A stretch of 40,023 nt of DNA from Clostridiales bacterium (lineage in GTDB: Bacteria > Bacillota > Clostridia > Lachnospirales > Lachnospiraceae). Positions within the stretch are counted from its first letter, which is position 1. Each line of letters begins with the position of its first letter. Shown piece after piece: positions 32,929 to 40,023 of the stretch. The position numbers and the translations under genes are program-made. The stretch spans positions 1 to 40,023 of the forward strand of contig JAJQDO010000089.1 of the NCBI GenBank assembly GCA_021202175.1. Reading direction: 5' to 3'. The notes under the pieces are model-generated. The model saw only the letters and a list, made by a program, of their open reading frames with translations, ran no database searches and was not told the DNA's origin.

Positions 32929-34662
32929 TTTCGTGATGCCGCTGATGTCCGGTTCAATGGTCATGGAATAGTTCGTGTGGTAGATGACGAATCCCGGCTT
33001 GGCCTGCGGCGGTTTTTTCAGATTGCGGCGTTCGGTGTAATCAATCTCTACTTTGGGGGCATTTTTTCCCTTGGAGTAGTAAGCGGCAAGGCGCGCCGCT
33101 TCCTCGTAGGTACGGTCCGGCAGTTCGGCAGCGTTCTCCAGCTTGACGATCACATGAGACCCAGCCATCTTTTTGGCATGGAACCACATATCCTTGCCGT
33201 AGGCGCGCTTGAAGGTCAGCTCGTCAGTTTGGAAATTATTCTTTCCGACATACATATGAAATCCGTCGGAAGATATATAGTGAAAAGGCTTGCTTTTTGA
33301 GTGGGCCTTTTTTTTGTTCTGGCCGCGGCGGCGGATATAATTATATTCGGTCAGTTCGTCCTTGATCATCGCCAGGTCGTTTTCATCGCGGGCAATCTCC
33401 AAAGCGTTGCTGATGGATTCCAGATGAAGCAGCTGGTCGTGCGTCTCTTCGACGAGGGTTTGAAGCGCCTCCCGGGTTCGCTTCAGTTTGCCGTAACGAT
33501 CGAAATATTTCTTAGCGTTTTCCATAGCGCTAAGATCCGCGTCCAGAGGAATGGTGATCTCCTGGTTGTCATAATAATTGATGCATCTGAGCTCCTTCTG
33601 GCCGGGAACGACATTGTATCCATAGGTGTGGAGCAGTTCGCCATATATTTTATATTTATCCATCTTGTTTGTATCCTCCAGCTGCTTTCGCTGCAGGTCA
33701 TATTTTTTCGCTGTTCGCTCAATGGCATTGGACACGATCTTTCGCAGGTCTGTCGATTTCTGGCGGATTCTTGTGACCGCTTCTTTCTCGGCATAGAAGG
33801 TTTCCAGAACCTCCGAAATGGAAGAGAACGGGCGGCAATCCATATCGGGGTACATGGTAAGCGCCATACTAGAAAACTCTATCGGTGATTTGCCCTGATA
33901 TATGATGTTCGGCATGTATTCGTGATGTTCAATCTGTGTTTTCAATCGGATCAGCTGGCCATACAGGGAAGACTGTTCTTCCTCGCAAAGAGAGGCGGTT
34001 GGAGCGCTGCCGTCGATGGCGGCCCGGTAGCACAGTTCGCCGGCAAAGAGAGGGCTGATGCCGGAAATGCTGGTGTAGATAGCCTTTTGCGCCGTTGTTG
34101 CCTTTTTTAGCAGCACCTGTTCCATCCATGCGGGAGAGAGGTTTGCCAGAGATATCTTGTCCTGAGACGGCGGAGCCACATAGGTCCGGCCCAGCAGGAC
34201 TTCCCGGACGGAACTGACCTGATGGGAAATGTGTTTGATGCTGTCAATGATCATCCCGGTATCATCCAGAAAGATGATATTGCTGTGTTTGCCCATCAGT
34301 TCGATGACCAGTTTTTTACGGCACAGATCCCCCAGTTCATTTAAATGTTCGATGGAAATCTCAACAATACGTTCCATGCCGGGCTGTTCCACCTCTATAA
34401 TACGCCCGTTGCTGATATGTTTGCGCAAAAGCATGCAAAAGTTGGGCGCCGTCAGCGGGTTTTGTTTATTTCCAGATATAAAGTAGATAAGGGGGAGACT
34501 TGCGCTGGCGGAAAGAAGCAGGCGATGGGTCTCTTTCTCTCTTTTTATGACCAGAAGCAGTTCATCGGTCTCCGGTTGATAGATTTTATAAATACGACCG
34601 CCGGTGAGAAGGCGGTTCATGTCGTAAACGATATTGGAAATGACAATTCCGTCAAAAGCCAT
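32920..34662 (-). CDS. rqcH: RqcH (NFACT family) ribosome quality-control protein
   Basis: A 580-residue protein that binds stalled large ribosomal subunits and recruits alanine tRNA to add C-terminal alanine tails, marking nascent chains for degradation. The N-terminal NFACT-N domain starts MAFDGIVISNIVYDMNRLL with GGRIYKIYQP and LRKHISNGRI; helix-hairpin-helix and coiled-coil segments fill about 180-430. The NFACT-R domain (about 450-560) has YVGKNNFQTDELTF, DMWFHAKKMAGSHVIVK and ARLAAYYSKGKNAPKVEIDYTERRNLKK, all standard. Older annotations call it fibronectin-binding protein A. The ATG follows AGGAGG on the minus strand. Confidence 0.95.
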   Translation of the reverse strand: MAFDGIVISNIVYDMNRLLTGGRIYKIYQPETDELLLVIKREKETHRLLLSASASLPLIYFISGNKQNPLTAPNFCMLLRKHISNGRIIEVEQPGMERIVEISIEHLNELGDLCRKKLVIELMGKHSNIIFLDDTGMIIDSIKHISHQVSSVREVLLGRTYVAPPSQDKISLANLSPAWMEQVLLKKATTAQKAIYTSISGISPLFAGELCYRAAIDGSAPTASLCEEEQSSLYGQLIRLKTQIEHHEYMPNIIYQGKSPIEFSSMALTMYPDMDCRPFSSISEVLETFYAEKEAVTRIRQKSTDLRKIVSNAIERTAKKYDLQRKQLEDTNKMDKYKIYGELLHTYGYNVVPGQKELRCINYYDNQEITIPLDADLSAMENAKKYFDRYGKLKRTREALQTLVEETHDQLLHLESISNALEIARDENDLAMIKDELTEYNYIRRRGQNKKKAHSKSKPFHYISSDGFHMYVGKNNFQTDELTFKRAYGKDMWFHAKKMAGSHVIVKLENAAELPDRTYEEAARLAAYYSKGKNAPKVEIDYTERRNLKKPPQAKPGFVIYHTNYSMTIEPDISGITKLS

Positions 34663-34836
34663 GGTAATTCCTCCTGAAAAATATTTAGGTCATCATAACA
34701 CAGGAGGGAATGCGTTGTCAAAATTTTGCTCCCTGTTAAATGTGCCTGGCGACCCAGATGGACAAGATCTGGCATATGGTACATTTGTTCTGACTCCATT
34801 TTGAACATATATTTTAAGGTAAATTTAAAGTTAAGA

Positions 34837-34865
34837 TTGAATTGTTTGCCGAAATATAGTATTAT
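34837..34865 (+). promoter_or_regulatory. Sigma-A promoter for the M56 protease gene
   Basis: TTGAAT (34837-34842) and TATTAT (34860-34865) have a 17-base spacer, about 80 bases before the start codon. Confidence 0.6.
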
Positions 34866-34948
34866 TATTAAAAATTTAAGCATTTAGTATGAATTATAAG
34901 CAACATGACATGTCTGTCGCCAGATGTATTTTATTTAGGTGAAGAGTT

Positions 34949-35902
34949 ATGATAACGGGCCTTTCTTTATTTTGTATGATTCTCAATTGCAGTGTTATGT
35001 CATTGTGGATTTATTTATTAAGGACGAGAACCGAATATATTCCAAAGTATGGTTTTTTTGTCATGAAGTTTCTGATTTTGAGTTGTATATTTCGGATTCT
35101 GATTCCATTTGAGATTCCGGGATTTCGATACTCTTCTGTTGATGTGATTTTTTGCTCAGATGCAGAAAAACTTTTGTATTCGGTGCTGGAGTCTTCTTTT
35201 TCAGAAGAGTTTTTTCCCTTTTTGTTTTTTCTTTGGATTAGTGGGAGTATATGCTATAGCACACGTTTGTTTGTTCGCTCGAAGAAAATGTTAGCTTTTA
35301 TAGAAAAGAATTCTTACATTGCCGACAGTCGTGCGAAACGTATTTTGGAAGAGATGGATCCTGATTGCCCGGCGGTGATTCGCATTTGTCCGATGATCAC
35401 CCGGTCCTATTTAACAGGTTATCTGCATTTGAATATCTATCTGCCGGAATATCATTATGATGAAGAGGAATTATATTATATCATCCTCCACGAATATACT
35501 CATTGGAAGCGAAAGGATATCTGGAAAAAGGCGCTGATGATTTTTTGCTGTATTGTAATCTGGTGGAATCCGGCGATTCATTTCATGCGCAAAGAAGTTT
35601 CACAGTTGCTGGAATTTGAGTGTGATAAATATCTGGCTGAGAATCTTAGCGATGAGGAAGTGATGAATTATCTGGATACATTGTTGAACTGCATTCGAAA
35701 CGCCCAGTGCTCTCTTCTGGATCGATCTTTAGATACCTTTGCCAGTTTTATCGGTACGTCAAAGATATATATGAGCAAGCATCGGTTTCAATTGCTGATC
35801 GGCCGTAACGCAGAGAGTCGCCGGAGGATTTTTCCCAAGGCTGTTCCGATTATTCTTGATATGATATGGCTGATTAATTCCTATTATTTTATACCACGGT
35901 AA
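34949..35902 (+). CDS. M56 (BlaR1-type) membrane metalloprotease
   Basis: A 317-residue protein with membrane helices near residues 3-23, 30-50 and 88-108 and a cytoplasmic zinc protease carrying HEYTHWKRKD (the HExxH motif, about 180-189). FECDKYLAENLSDEE, just after it, supplies the third ligand region. A possible fourth helix is at the C-terminus (VPIILDMIWLINSYYFI). The extracellular penicillin-sensor domain of BlaR1 is absent and the protein stops just after that helix. No BlaI/MecI repressor gene is adjacent, which is unusual because these proteins typically act by cleaving one. The start follows AGGTGAAGAGTT. Confidence 0.85.
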   Translation: MITGLSLFCMILNCSVMSLWIYLLRTRTEYIPKYGFFVMKFLILSCIFRILIPFEIPGFRYSSVDVIFCSDAEKLLYSVLESSFSEEFFPFLFFLWISGSICYSTRLFVRSKKMLAFIEKNSYIADSRAKRILEEMDPDCPAVIRICPMITRSYLTGYLHLNIYLPEYHYDEEELYYIILHEYTHWKRKDIWKKALMIFCCIVIWWNPAIHFMRKEVSQLLEFECDKYLAENLSDEEVMNYLDTLLNCIRNAQCSLLDRSLDTFASFIGTSKIYMSKHRFQLLIGRNAESRRRIFPKAVPIILDMIWLINSYYFIPR

Positions 35903-36019
35903 TCGATGTATTGAAAAATTTCTTCATTTACGATTGTTGCCATTGGTCAGTAAATACGTTAAACTGAAACATATTTAAGAATGTGTTCAGGTTCATTTCT
36001 TTCAAAGGAGGTTTTAAAA

Positions 36020-36274
36020 ATGACAAAGATGACGGTAGGAATAGACGGAATGCAGTGCGGCATGTGTGAGTCACATATCAATGACGTTGTCCGCAAATAT
36101 TTTTCTGTAAAGAAGGTTACTTCTTCGCACTCAAAAGGGGAGACAATCATCATCGCTCCAGAAGCCATTGATGAACAGAAATTGCGGGATGTGATAAAAG
36201 AGACGGGATATGAAGTCATCTCGGTGAAGACGGAACCATATGAGAAAAAGGGGCTGTTTGGGCGCGGGAGATAA
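36020..36274 (+). CDS. Small heavy-metal-associated (HMA) domain protein
   Basis: An 84-residue cytosolic protein of the copper-chaperone type. The metal site is GMQCGMCESHI (Cys-Gly-Met-Cys), placed near residues 8-18, followed by the babbabb pattern ending ETGYEVISVKTE and a short basic tail KKGLFGRGR. The ATG at 36020 follows AAAGGAGG; an upstream frame start at 35981 is not supported. It would carry copper(I) or a similar soft metal. The next start (spoIIIAA) is 57 bases away. No copper ATPase is nearby. Confidence 0.9.
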   Translation: MTKMTVGIDGMQCGMCESHINDVVRKYFSVKKVTSSHSKGETIIIAPEAIDEQKLRDVIKETGYEVISVKTEPYEKKGLFGRGR

Positions 36275-36331
36275 TTTCCTATCATATCTTTTGGGTTGTC
36301 TCATATATATTATGTAAACGGAGGTGACATA

Positions 36332-37293
36332 ATGGAACAGACAACCCTTTCTCAAGATATCCTGATTATTTTTTCTGATCCTCTCCGAAAACGGATGGAG
36401 AGGATTCTTGATCGCCCTGATCTGTCGGAAATTCGGATTCGAGCATATCTCCCGTTAATCATACGCACGCTCCGGCAGGAATATTTCCTCACGGAGAACG
36501 GGAAATTGTCCACTACAGATCAGGACGTCTATTATGTCACACCTGATGATATTCGCATCATTTTTCAAAAAATAAGTCAATACTCTCTTTTCGCTTATAA
36601 GGAGGAAATACAGGAAGGCTTCATCACGCTAAAAGGCGGACACAGAGTCGGCCTTTGCGGAAAGGTATATTATGATGGGGAAGGAAGGCGGCAGATGCAG
36701 CAGATATCGTCGATGAATCTGCGCATCGCCAGGCAGCTTATCGGATGCTGCAGCCCCTTTTTTCCTGCCTGACAAAGGCGGATTGTTTTTATAATACTCT
36801 TCTGATTTCGCCTCCCGGAGGAGGAAAGACAACGCATCTGCGGGATATCATTCGAATGGTTTCCGATGGCACCGGTTATTTCCCGGGGGAAAATGTATCC
36901 GTAGTGGATGAGAGAGGTGAGATTGGCAATCGCACGAGGTTAAACGAAGGGTTTTATCTGGGCAAGAGAACGGATCTGCTTGATCATTGTCCGAAAGCGG
37001 AAGGAATGCTCATGATGCTCCGTTCCATGGGACCGCAGATTATTGCTGCCGATGAGATCGGGGACGTCAAGGATATCGAAGCGATTCGATACATAAGAAA
37101 CTGTGGGTGTCGTCTGTTGCTGACGGTCCATGGGAAAGATTTAGAGGATGTCTTGCAGCGGCCTTATCTCGGTCCTTATCTGAAACAGCATCCATTTGAG
37201 AGATATGTGCAGATTCGATGTGAGAAGGATGGGCATCGTAAGATTGAGATTGTTGATTCTGAGCGAAATCTAATCTGGAAAGGAGCACCATGA
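36332..37293 (+). pseudogene. spoIIIAA: spoIIIAA, frameshifted at a T6 run
   Basis: SpoIIIAA is the ATPase of the mother-cell to forespore channel. The first frame runs 36332-36772 (MEQTTLSQD to IARQLIGCCSPFFPA, then stop); the second, shifted by -1, carries the Walker A motif SPPGGGKTTHLRD and VVDERGEIGNR to 37293. Family proteins have both halves in one chain of about 310-330 residues. The frames overlap at four C and six T bases (36754-36763); one extra T would join them into a 320-residue protein, reading IGCCSPFFSCLTKAD and on to NTLLISPP. It is therefore a frameshift mutation, a slippage-expressed gene or a homopolymer sequencing error. The start follows CGGAGGTG. The stop overlaps spoIIIAB by four bases. 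Confidence 0.85.
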
Positions 37294-37802
37294 AACTGCT
37301 CGGTTCCTTTTTACTATTGGCAGCCGGATATCTTTTCAGTCTTTGCCTGATGGAGCCGGTCTGGCAGCATATTCAATTGATTGAAGAGGGAGAATTCCTT
37401 TTCCGCCTGATGGAATCGGAGATACGAAACGGGAAAACACCCTTGCCACAGCTGTTTTCAGAGATCAGTCAGCGAACGGTTTCTCAGTGGAAGAATTTTT
37501 TTTCGGACTTATCAGAGGGATTAAGGGAAAATGGTGATTTTGAGCTTTCTGACGAGTTCGACCGACTGTTGTTATTCTATTTTTCGCCTCTTTTTTCGGA
37601 AGAAGAGCATGTAATGTTTTATCAAATGGGCCGGAACCTGCTTTCCGACGATCTGCTCTTTCTCAGAAATTCGTCGGAACAGTTCTCATCAAATATTCGG
37701 GAGCATCTGACCGGAATGAAGGAGCAGGCAAAGACGAGGCAGAAGGTGCTGCATGCTTTATGTTTGTCTGCAAGCGCGTTGCTCATTATTCTTTTACTTT
37801 AA
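37290..37802 (+). CDS. spoIIIAB: Stage III sporulation protein AB
   Basis: A 170-residue protein with a membrane helix at each end (MKLLGSFLLLAAGYLFSL and ALCLSASALLIILLL) and a helical domain between, matching B. subtilis SpoIIIAB in length and layout. IRNGKTPLPQLF corresponds to the conserved I-x-x-G-x-TPL segment. It is a structural part of the SpoIIIA channel complex in the mother-cell membrane. It starts inside the spoIIIAA stop (ATGA) after AAAGGAGC. The frame is intact. Confidence 0.9.
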   Translation: MKLLGSFLLLAAGYLFSLCLMEPVWQHIQLIEEGEFLFRLMESEIRNGKTPLPQLFSEISQRTVSQWKNFFSDLSEGLRENGDFELSDEFDRLLLFYFSPLFSEEEHVMFYQMGRNLLSDDLLFLRNSSEQFSSNIREHLTGMKEQAKTRQKVLHALCLSASALLIILLL

Positions 37803-37850
37803 AAACATACATAAGCGAAGAGGATTCAGTGTGGAATGTAGGAGAGGCAT

Positions 37851-38045
37851 ATGACGGTAGAGCTTATTTTTAAAATTGCAGCGGTGTGGATTATAGTGAC
37901 GCTCTTAGGTCAGGTGTTGAAGCATGCCGGGCGAGAGGAACAGGCTTTTCTCGTCGGCCTGGCAGGATTATTTATCGTGCTTTCCTGGATGATTCCGGTG
38001 ATCAGTGATCTGTTTTCGCAGATTTATAACCTGTTTGACCTGTGA
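37851..38045 (+). CDS. spoIIIAC: Stage III sporulation protein AC
   Basis: A 64-residue two-helix membrane protein (VELIFKIAAVWIIVTLLGQVL and EEQAFLVGLAGLFIVLSWMI), close to the usual 65-68 residues of this channel subunit. The ATG follows GGAGAGGC. The frame is intact. The 106-base gap to spoIIIAD is longer than the few bases normal in this operon. Confidence 0.9.
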   Translation: MTVELIFKIAAVWIIVTLLGQVLKHAGREEQAFLVGLAGLFIVLSWMIPVISDLFSQIYNLFDL

Positions 38046-38151
38046 TTCTGTCAGAAATACTCTCAGTATTCTTCAGGAAAGATTGCTCGGTTCCTGGTTA
38101 CGCGTGATTCATAACAATAGTTTCCATGTGAACGAAAAAAGGAGATGTGCC

Positions 38152-38535
38152 ATGTTTGTTTTTAAAATAGCTCTGGTCAGTATCGGGGGAGCACTGCTTG
38201 TCGTAGTGGTACAGCAATTTCAAAAAGAGTACAGTGCTTTCGTGCTTTTCGCAGTCTGTTTGTTCCTGATTGGCTGCCTGACGGCCAATGTATCGATTGT
38301 TATCGATTTTGCCAGAGACCTTGGAGATAAGATACAGATCAGCGGCACATATATAAAACTATTATTTAAACTGCTTGGCATCGCCTATATTTGTCAGATC
38401 GCTTCAGGCATCTGCCAGGATCTCTGATACCAATCCATTGCATTTCAGTTGTAGACTATTGGGAAAATATAAATTTTTATTTTGAGCATCCCCATTATCG
38501 AATCTCTTTTGGAGACGATAGAAACATTGATGTGA
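38152..38535 (+). pseudogene. spoIIIAD: spoIIIAD with three in-frame stop codons
   Basis: The reading frame opens at 38152 (MFVFKIALVSIGG, after AAAAGGAG) and gives 91 residues to TGA 38425-38427. In the same frame family sequence continues: YQSIAFQL, TAG (38452-38454), TIGKI, TAA (38470-38472), then IFILSIPIIESLLETIETLM and a final TGA at 38533-38535. The total of 127 codons matches the normal length of about 130. Aligned with B. subtilis SpoIIIAD, from memory, the stops fall where Gly, Glu and Leu stand, consistent with single-base changes GGA to TGA, GAG to TAG and TTA to TAA. The lost part includes the last membrane helix. The gene is almost certainly nonfunctional as a channel subunit. 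Confidence 0.88.
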
Positions 38536-38616
38536 CAGGGCGGCGATGATTTGTTATGAGCTGCGGCGTGTGTGCAAAGTACCAAATGTACCGATGATTC
38601 CTGCCGGGAGGCGAGC

Positions 38617-39759
38617 ATGGTGTTTGAAGTGAATAAAAAAATGGTTTTCCTGTGTTTTGTCATTTCTTTTCTGGTGATGGATCGAAGCATGACGGTAAGT
38701 GCCGAAACCTTTTCTGATGAAGTCAGTCAGGTGGACGTCGATGCTCTGCAGGAGGAGCTGGAAGAACTGGAACAGGAATATGCTTATCCAGATTTTTCAG
38801 ACATTTACGCGGCTATTATGGAGTTTCGATTTTTTGATGTGTTTGAAGAAATCATTCAGTGGATTATGCAGACATTAACCTTTGAGCTCTCTTCTTCATG
38901 GACGTTGATGGGACAGCTGGTGGGTGTTATCTTATTTTCTGCTTTTTTTTCCAATATATCGGATGCCTTCCCTCAATTTGCCGTCAGTGACAGCGGCTTT
39001 CTCATTTCTTATTTTATCATATTTACGATTCTTTTTTCTGATTTTACGATTATGACAAATGTTTACCAAAATATGGTGGAAACGCTCTCCGGACTGTTAA
39101 AAATCGTCATCCCGGTTTTCGCTTTGACAGTAACGATCAGCGGCAACCTGTCAACGGGCGTCGTGTGTTACGAATATTTTATGGTGCTGGTGCTGGTCAT
39201 AAACCATATATGCCTGACTATAGTGTTGCCGACGATCCGCTACTATCTGCTGTTGGAGCTTTTGAATCATTTTTCGACTGCGCAGCGTATTTCTCGTTTG
39301 TGTGAGAGCATATATCTGTTGCTATCCAGAGGGATGAAAGTCCTTTTTACCATATTTTTTGGTCTTCACCTTCTGGAGACGATGGTCGTCCCTTCCTTTG
39401 ATACTACAAAAAATGCAGTGGTTAACCGGATTTTAGGGATGATACCGGGAGCAGGCACGATCGCGCAGACGGTGACGGGAACCGTGGTCGGGTCCGCTGT
39501 TTTGATAAAAAACAGTATGGGAGTCAGCGCGATTATTTTTATTTTGCTGTTACTGTTGATTCCAATCATAAAGCTTTTGCTCTACTGCCTGGTTTATCTT
39601 TTGCTTTCCATTTTGCTGGAGACGCTTGCGTACGAGCGGTTTACCGGATGCGTCACAGCGGTACAAAAGAGTGGAATCCTCCTGGTTTACGCCCTATGCT
39701 TTGCAGGTGCGCTGTTTATTTTAACGATTGCGGTCACAGCTTTTGCGACGAATTCCTGA
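38617..39759 (+). CDS. spoIIIAE: Stage III sporulation protein AE
   Basis: A 380-residue membrane protein. A signal peptide-like start (KKMVFLCFVISFLVMDRS, cut near VSAE) is followed by an acidic extracellular stretch and about seven or eight helices. IPGAGTIAQTVTGTVVGSAVLIKN (about 285-310) matches the conserved core. The start at 38617 follows GGGAGG; a frame start at 38572 is less likely. No internal stop is seen, although several usually conserved positions in the GLHLLETMVVPSFD segment look altered. It follows the broken spoIIIAD. Confidence 0.88.
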   Translation: MVFEVNKKMVFLCFVISFLVMDRSMTVSAETFSDEVSQVDVDALQEELEELEQEYAYPDFSDIYAAIMEFRFFDVFEEIIQWIMQTLTFELSSSWTLMGQLVGVILFSAFFSNISDAFPQFAVSDSGFLISYFIIFTILFSDFTIMTNVYQNMVETLSGLLKIVIPVFALTVTISGNLSTGVVCYEYFMVLVLVINHICLTIVLPTIRYYLLLELLNHFSTAQRISRLCESIYLLLSRGMKVLFTIFFGLHLLETMVVPSFDTTKNAVVNRILGMIPGAGTIAQTVTGTVVGSAVLIKNSMGVSAIIFILLLLLIPIIKLLLYCLVYLLLSILLETLAYERFTGCVTAVQKSGILLVYALCFAGALFILTIAVTAFATNS

Positions 39760-39811
39760 TGTTTATGTACGGCAGTATGTAAATGCAATAGAAATGATAG
39801 GGAGGTGGCTC

Positions 39812-40018
39812 ATGGAATATATCAGGGAATGGCTGAAAACGATTCTATATATGGATGTACTTCTTCTGGTTTGTGAAAGCCTGATACAGAAAACGAAATA
39901 TGAAACATATTTTCGTTTCTTTTCCGGATTCTTAATGACGATGTGTCTCATGAGGCCGCTCATTGATCTGGCCGGTGCCGGACATAATCTGGATGCTTCT
40001 TATTTTCGCAATCTTTGA
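39812..40018 (+). CDS. spoIIIAF: Stage III sporulation protein AF, prematurely ended
   Basis: The frame starts MEYIREWLKTILYMDVLLLV after GGGAGGTG, and its two N-terminal helices (YMDVLLLVCES and FLMTMCLMRPLIDL) match SpoIIIAF. It stops at TGA 40016-40018 after 68 residues (SYFRNL), whereas family members run to about 170-210 residues with a large ring-forming domain. The stop follows CTT and precedes a run of A bases; either a nonsense change or a one-base loss in the T run would explain it. The window ends five bases later, so continuation cannot be checked. Confidence 0.7.
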   Translation: MEYIREWLKTILYMDVLLLVCESLIQKTKYETYFRFFSGFLMTMCLMRPLIDLAGAGHNLDASYFRNL

Positions 40019-40023
40019 AAAAA

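Noticed and set aside
38425-38472. Stop-codon recoding as an explanation for spoIIIAD
   Set aside because: All three stop codon types occur within 48 bases, and the same codons end normal genes in this window.

Overview
The window reads as the chromosome of a low-to-mid GC Gram-positive anaerobe of the Clostridia, most likely a Lachnospiraceae-type organism. The evidence is an IspH–ribosomal protein S1 fusion directly after cmk, a HisZ plus short HisG pair, ferredoxin-dependent 2-oxoacid oxidoreductase genes, an RqcH/NFACT gene, two Spo0A genes and a spoIIIA operon. Strong AGGAGG ribosome-binding sites and sigma-A-type promoters with 17-base spacers occur throughout. I see no tRNA or rRNA gene, CRISPR array, phage structural gene or insertion sequence. 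No species assignment is claimed.

Layout. 1-88 is the end of a dispersed inverted-terminal-repeat element whose complete copy lies at 31116-31310. 100-1478 is a promoter, a structured leader and a CDF metal transporter. 1568-6444 is a partial histidine operon, hisZ-hisG-hisD plus a fusion of a degenerate HisA/HisF-like barrel with HisI and HisE. 6689-8436 holds a TetR-type regulator and an unrecognised protein. 8758-11569 is cmk and ispH-S1. 11758-12533 is a UPF0175/DUF3368 toxin-antitoxin-like pair. 12576-26368 is a metabolic region centred on arylpyruvate and aryl-CoA chemistry: a PAP2 phosphatase, a nonsense-mutated EamA transporter, a prephenate-dehydratase-like protein, two aminotransferases, a TrpR-type regulator, IorAB, a PaaK-like ligase, an amidohydrolase, a second acyl-CoA ligase and a sodium symporter. 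26827-28617 is a tandem pair of Spo0A response regulators. 28906-35902 holds an RraA-like protein with a hairpin-rich leader, an AraC regulator, glgA, rqcH and a minimal M56 membrane protease. 36020-40018 is a small metal-binding protein followed by spoIIIAA-AF, running off the right edge.

How the genes fit together. Aminotransferase, IorAB and PaaK-like ligase would connect aromatic amino acids, arylpyruvates, arylacetyl-CoA and arylacetates in either direction. The second CoA ligase, second aminotransferase and symporter could supply or use the same acids; this is inference from gene content.

Three things stand out. First, the spoIIIA operon appears to be decaying: spoIIIAA is frameshifted at a T6 run, spoIIIAD carries three in-frame stop codons with the family sequence continuing between and after them, and spoIIIAF stops after 68 codons. 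Second, two Spo0A proteins sit in tandem, and the second has lost a receiver-pocket aspartate and changed a residue in the DNA-recognition helix. Third, short degenerate tandem repeats sit at the 3' ends of at least four genes, several of them copying sequence across the stop codon; the hisG-hisD gap is a possible fifth site.
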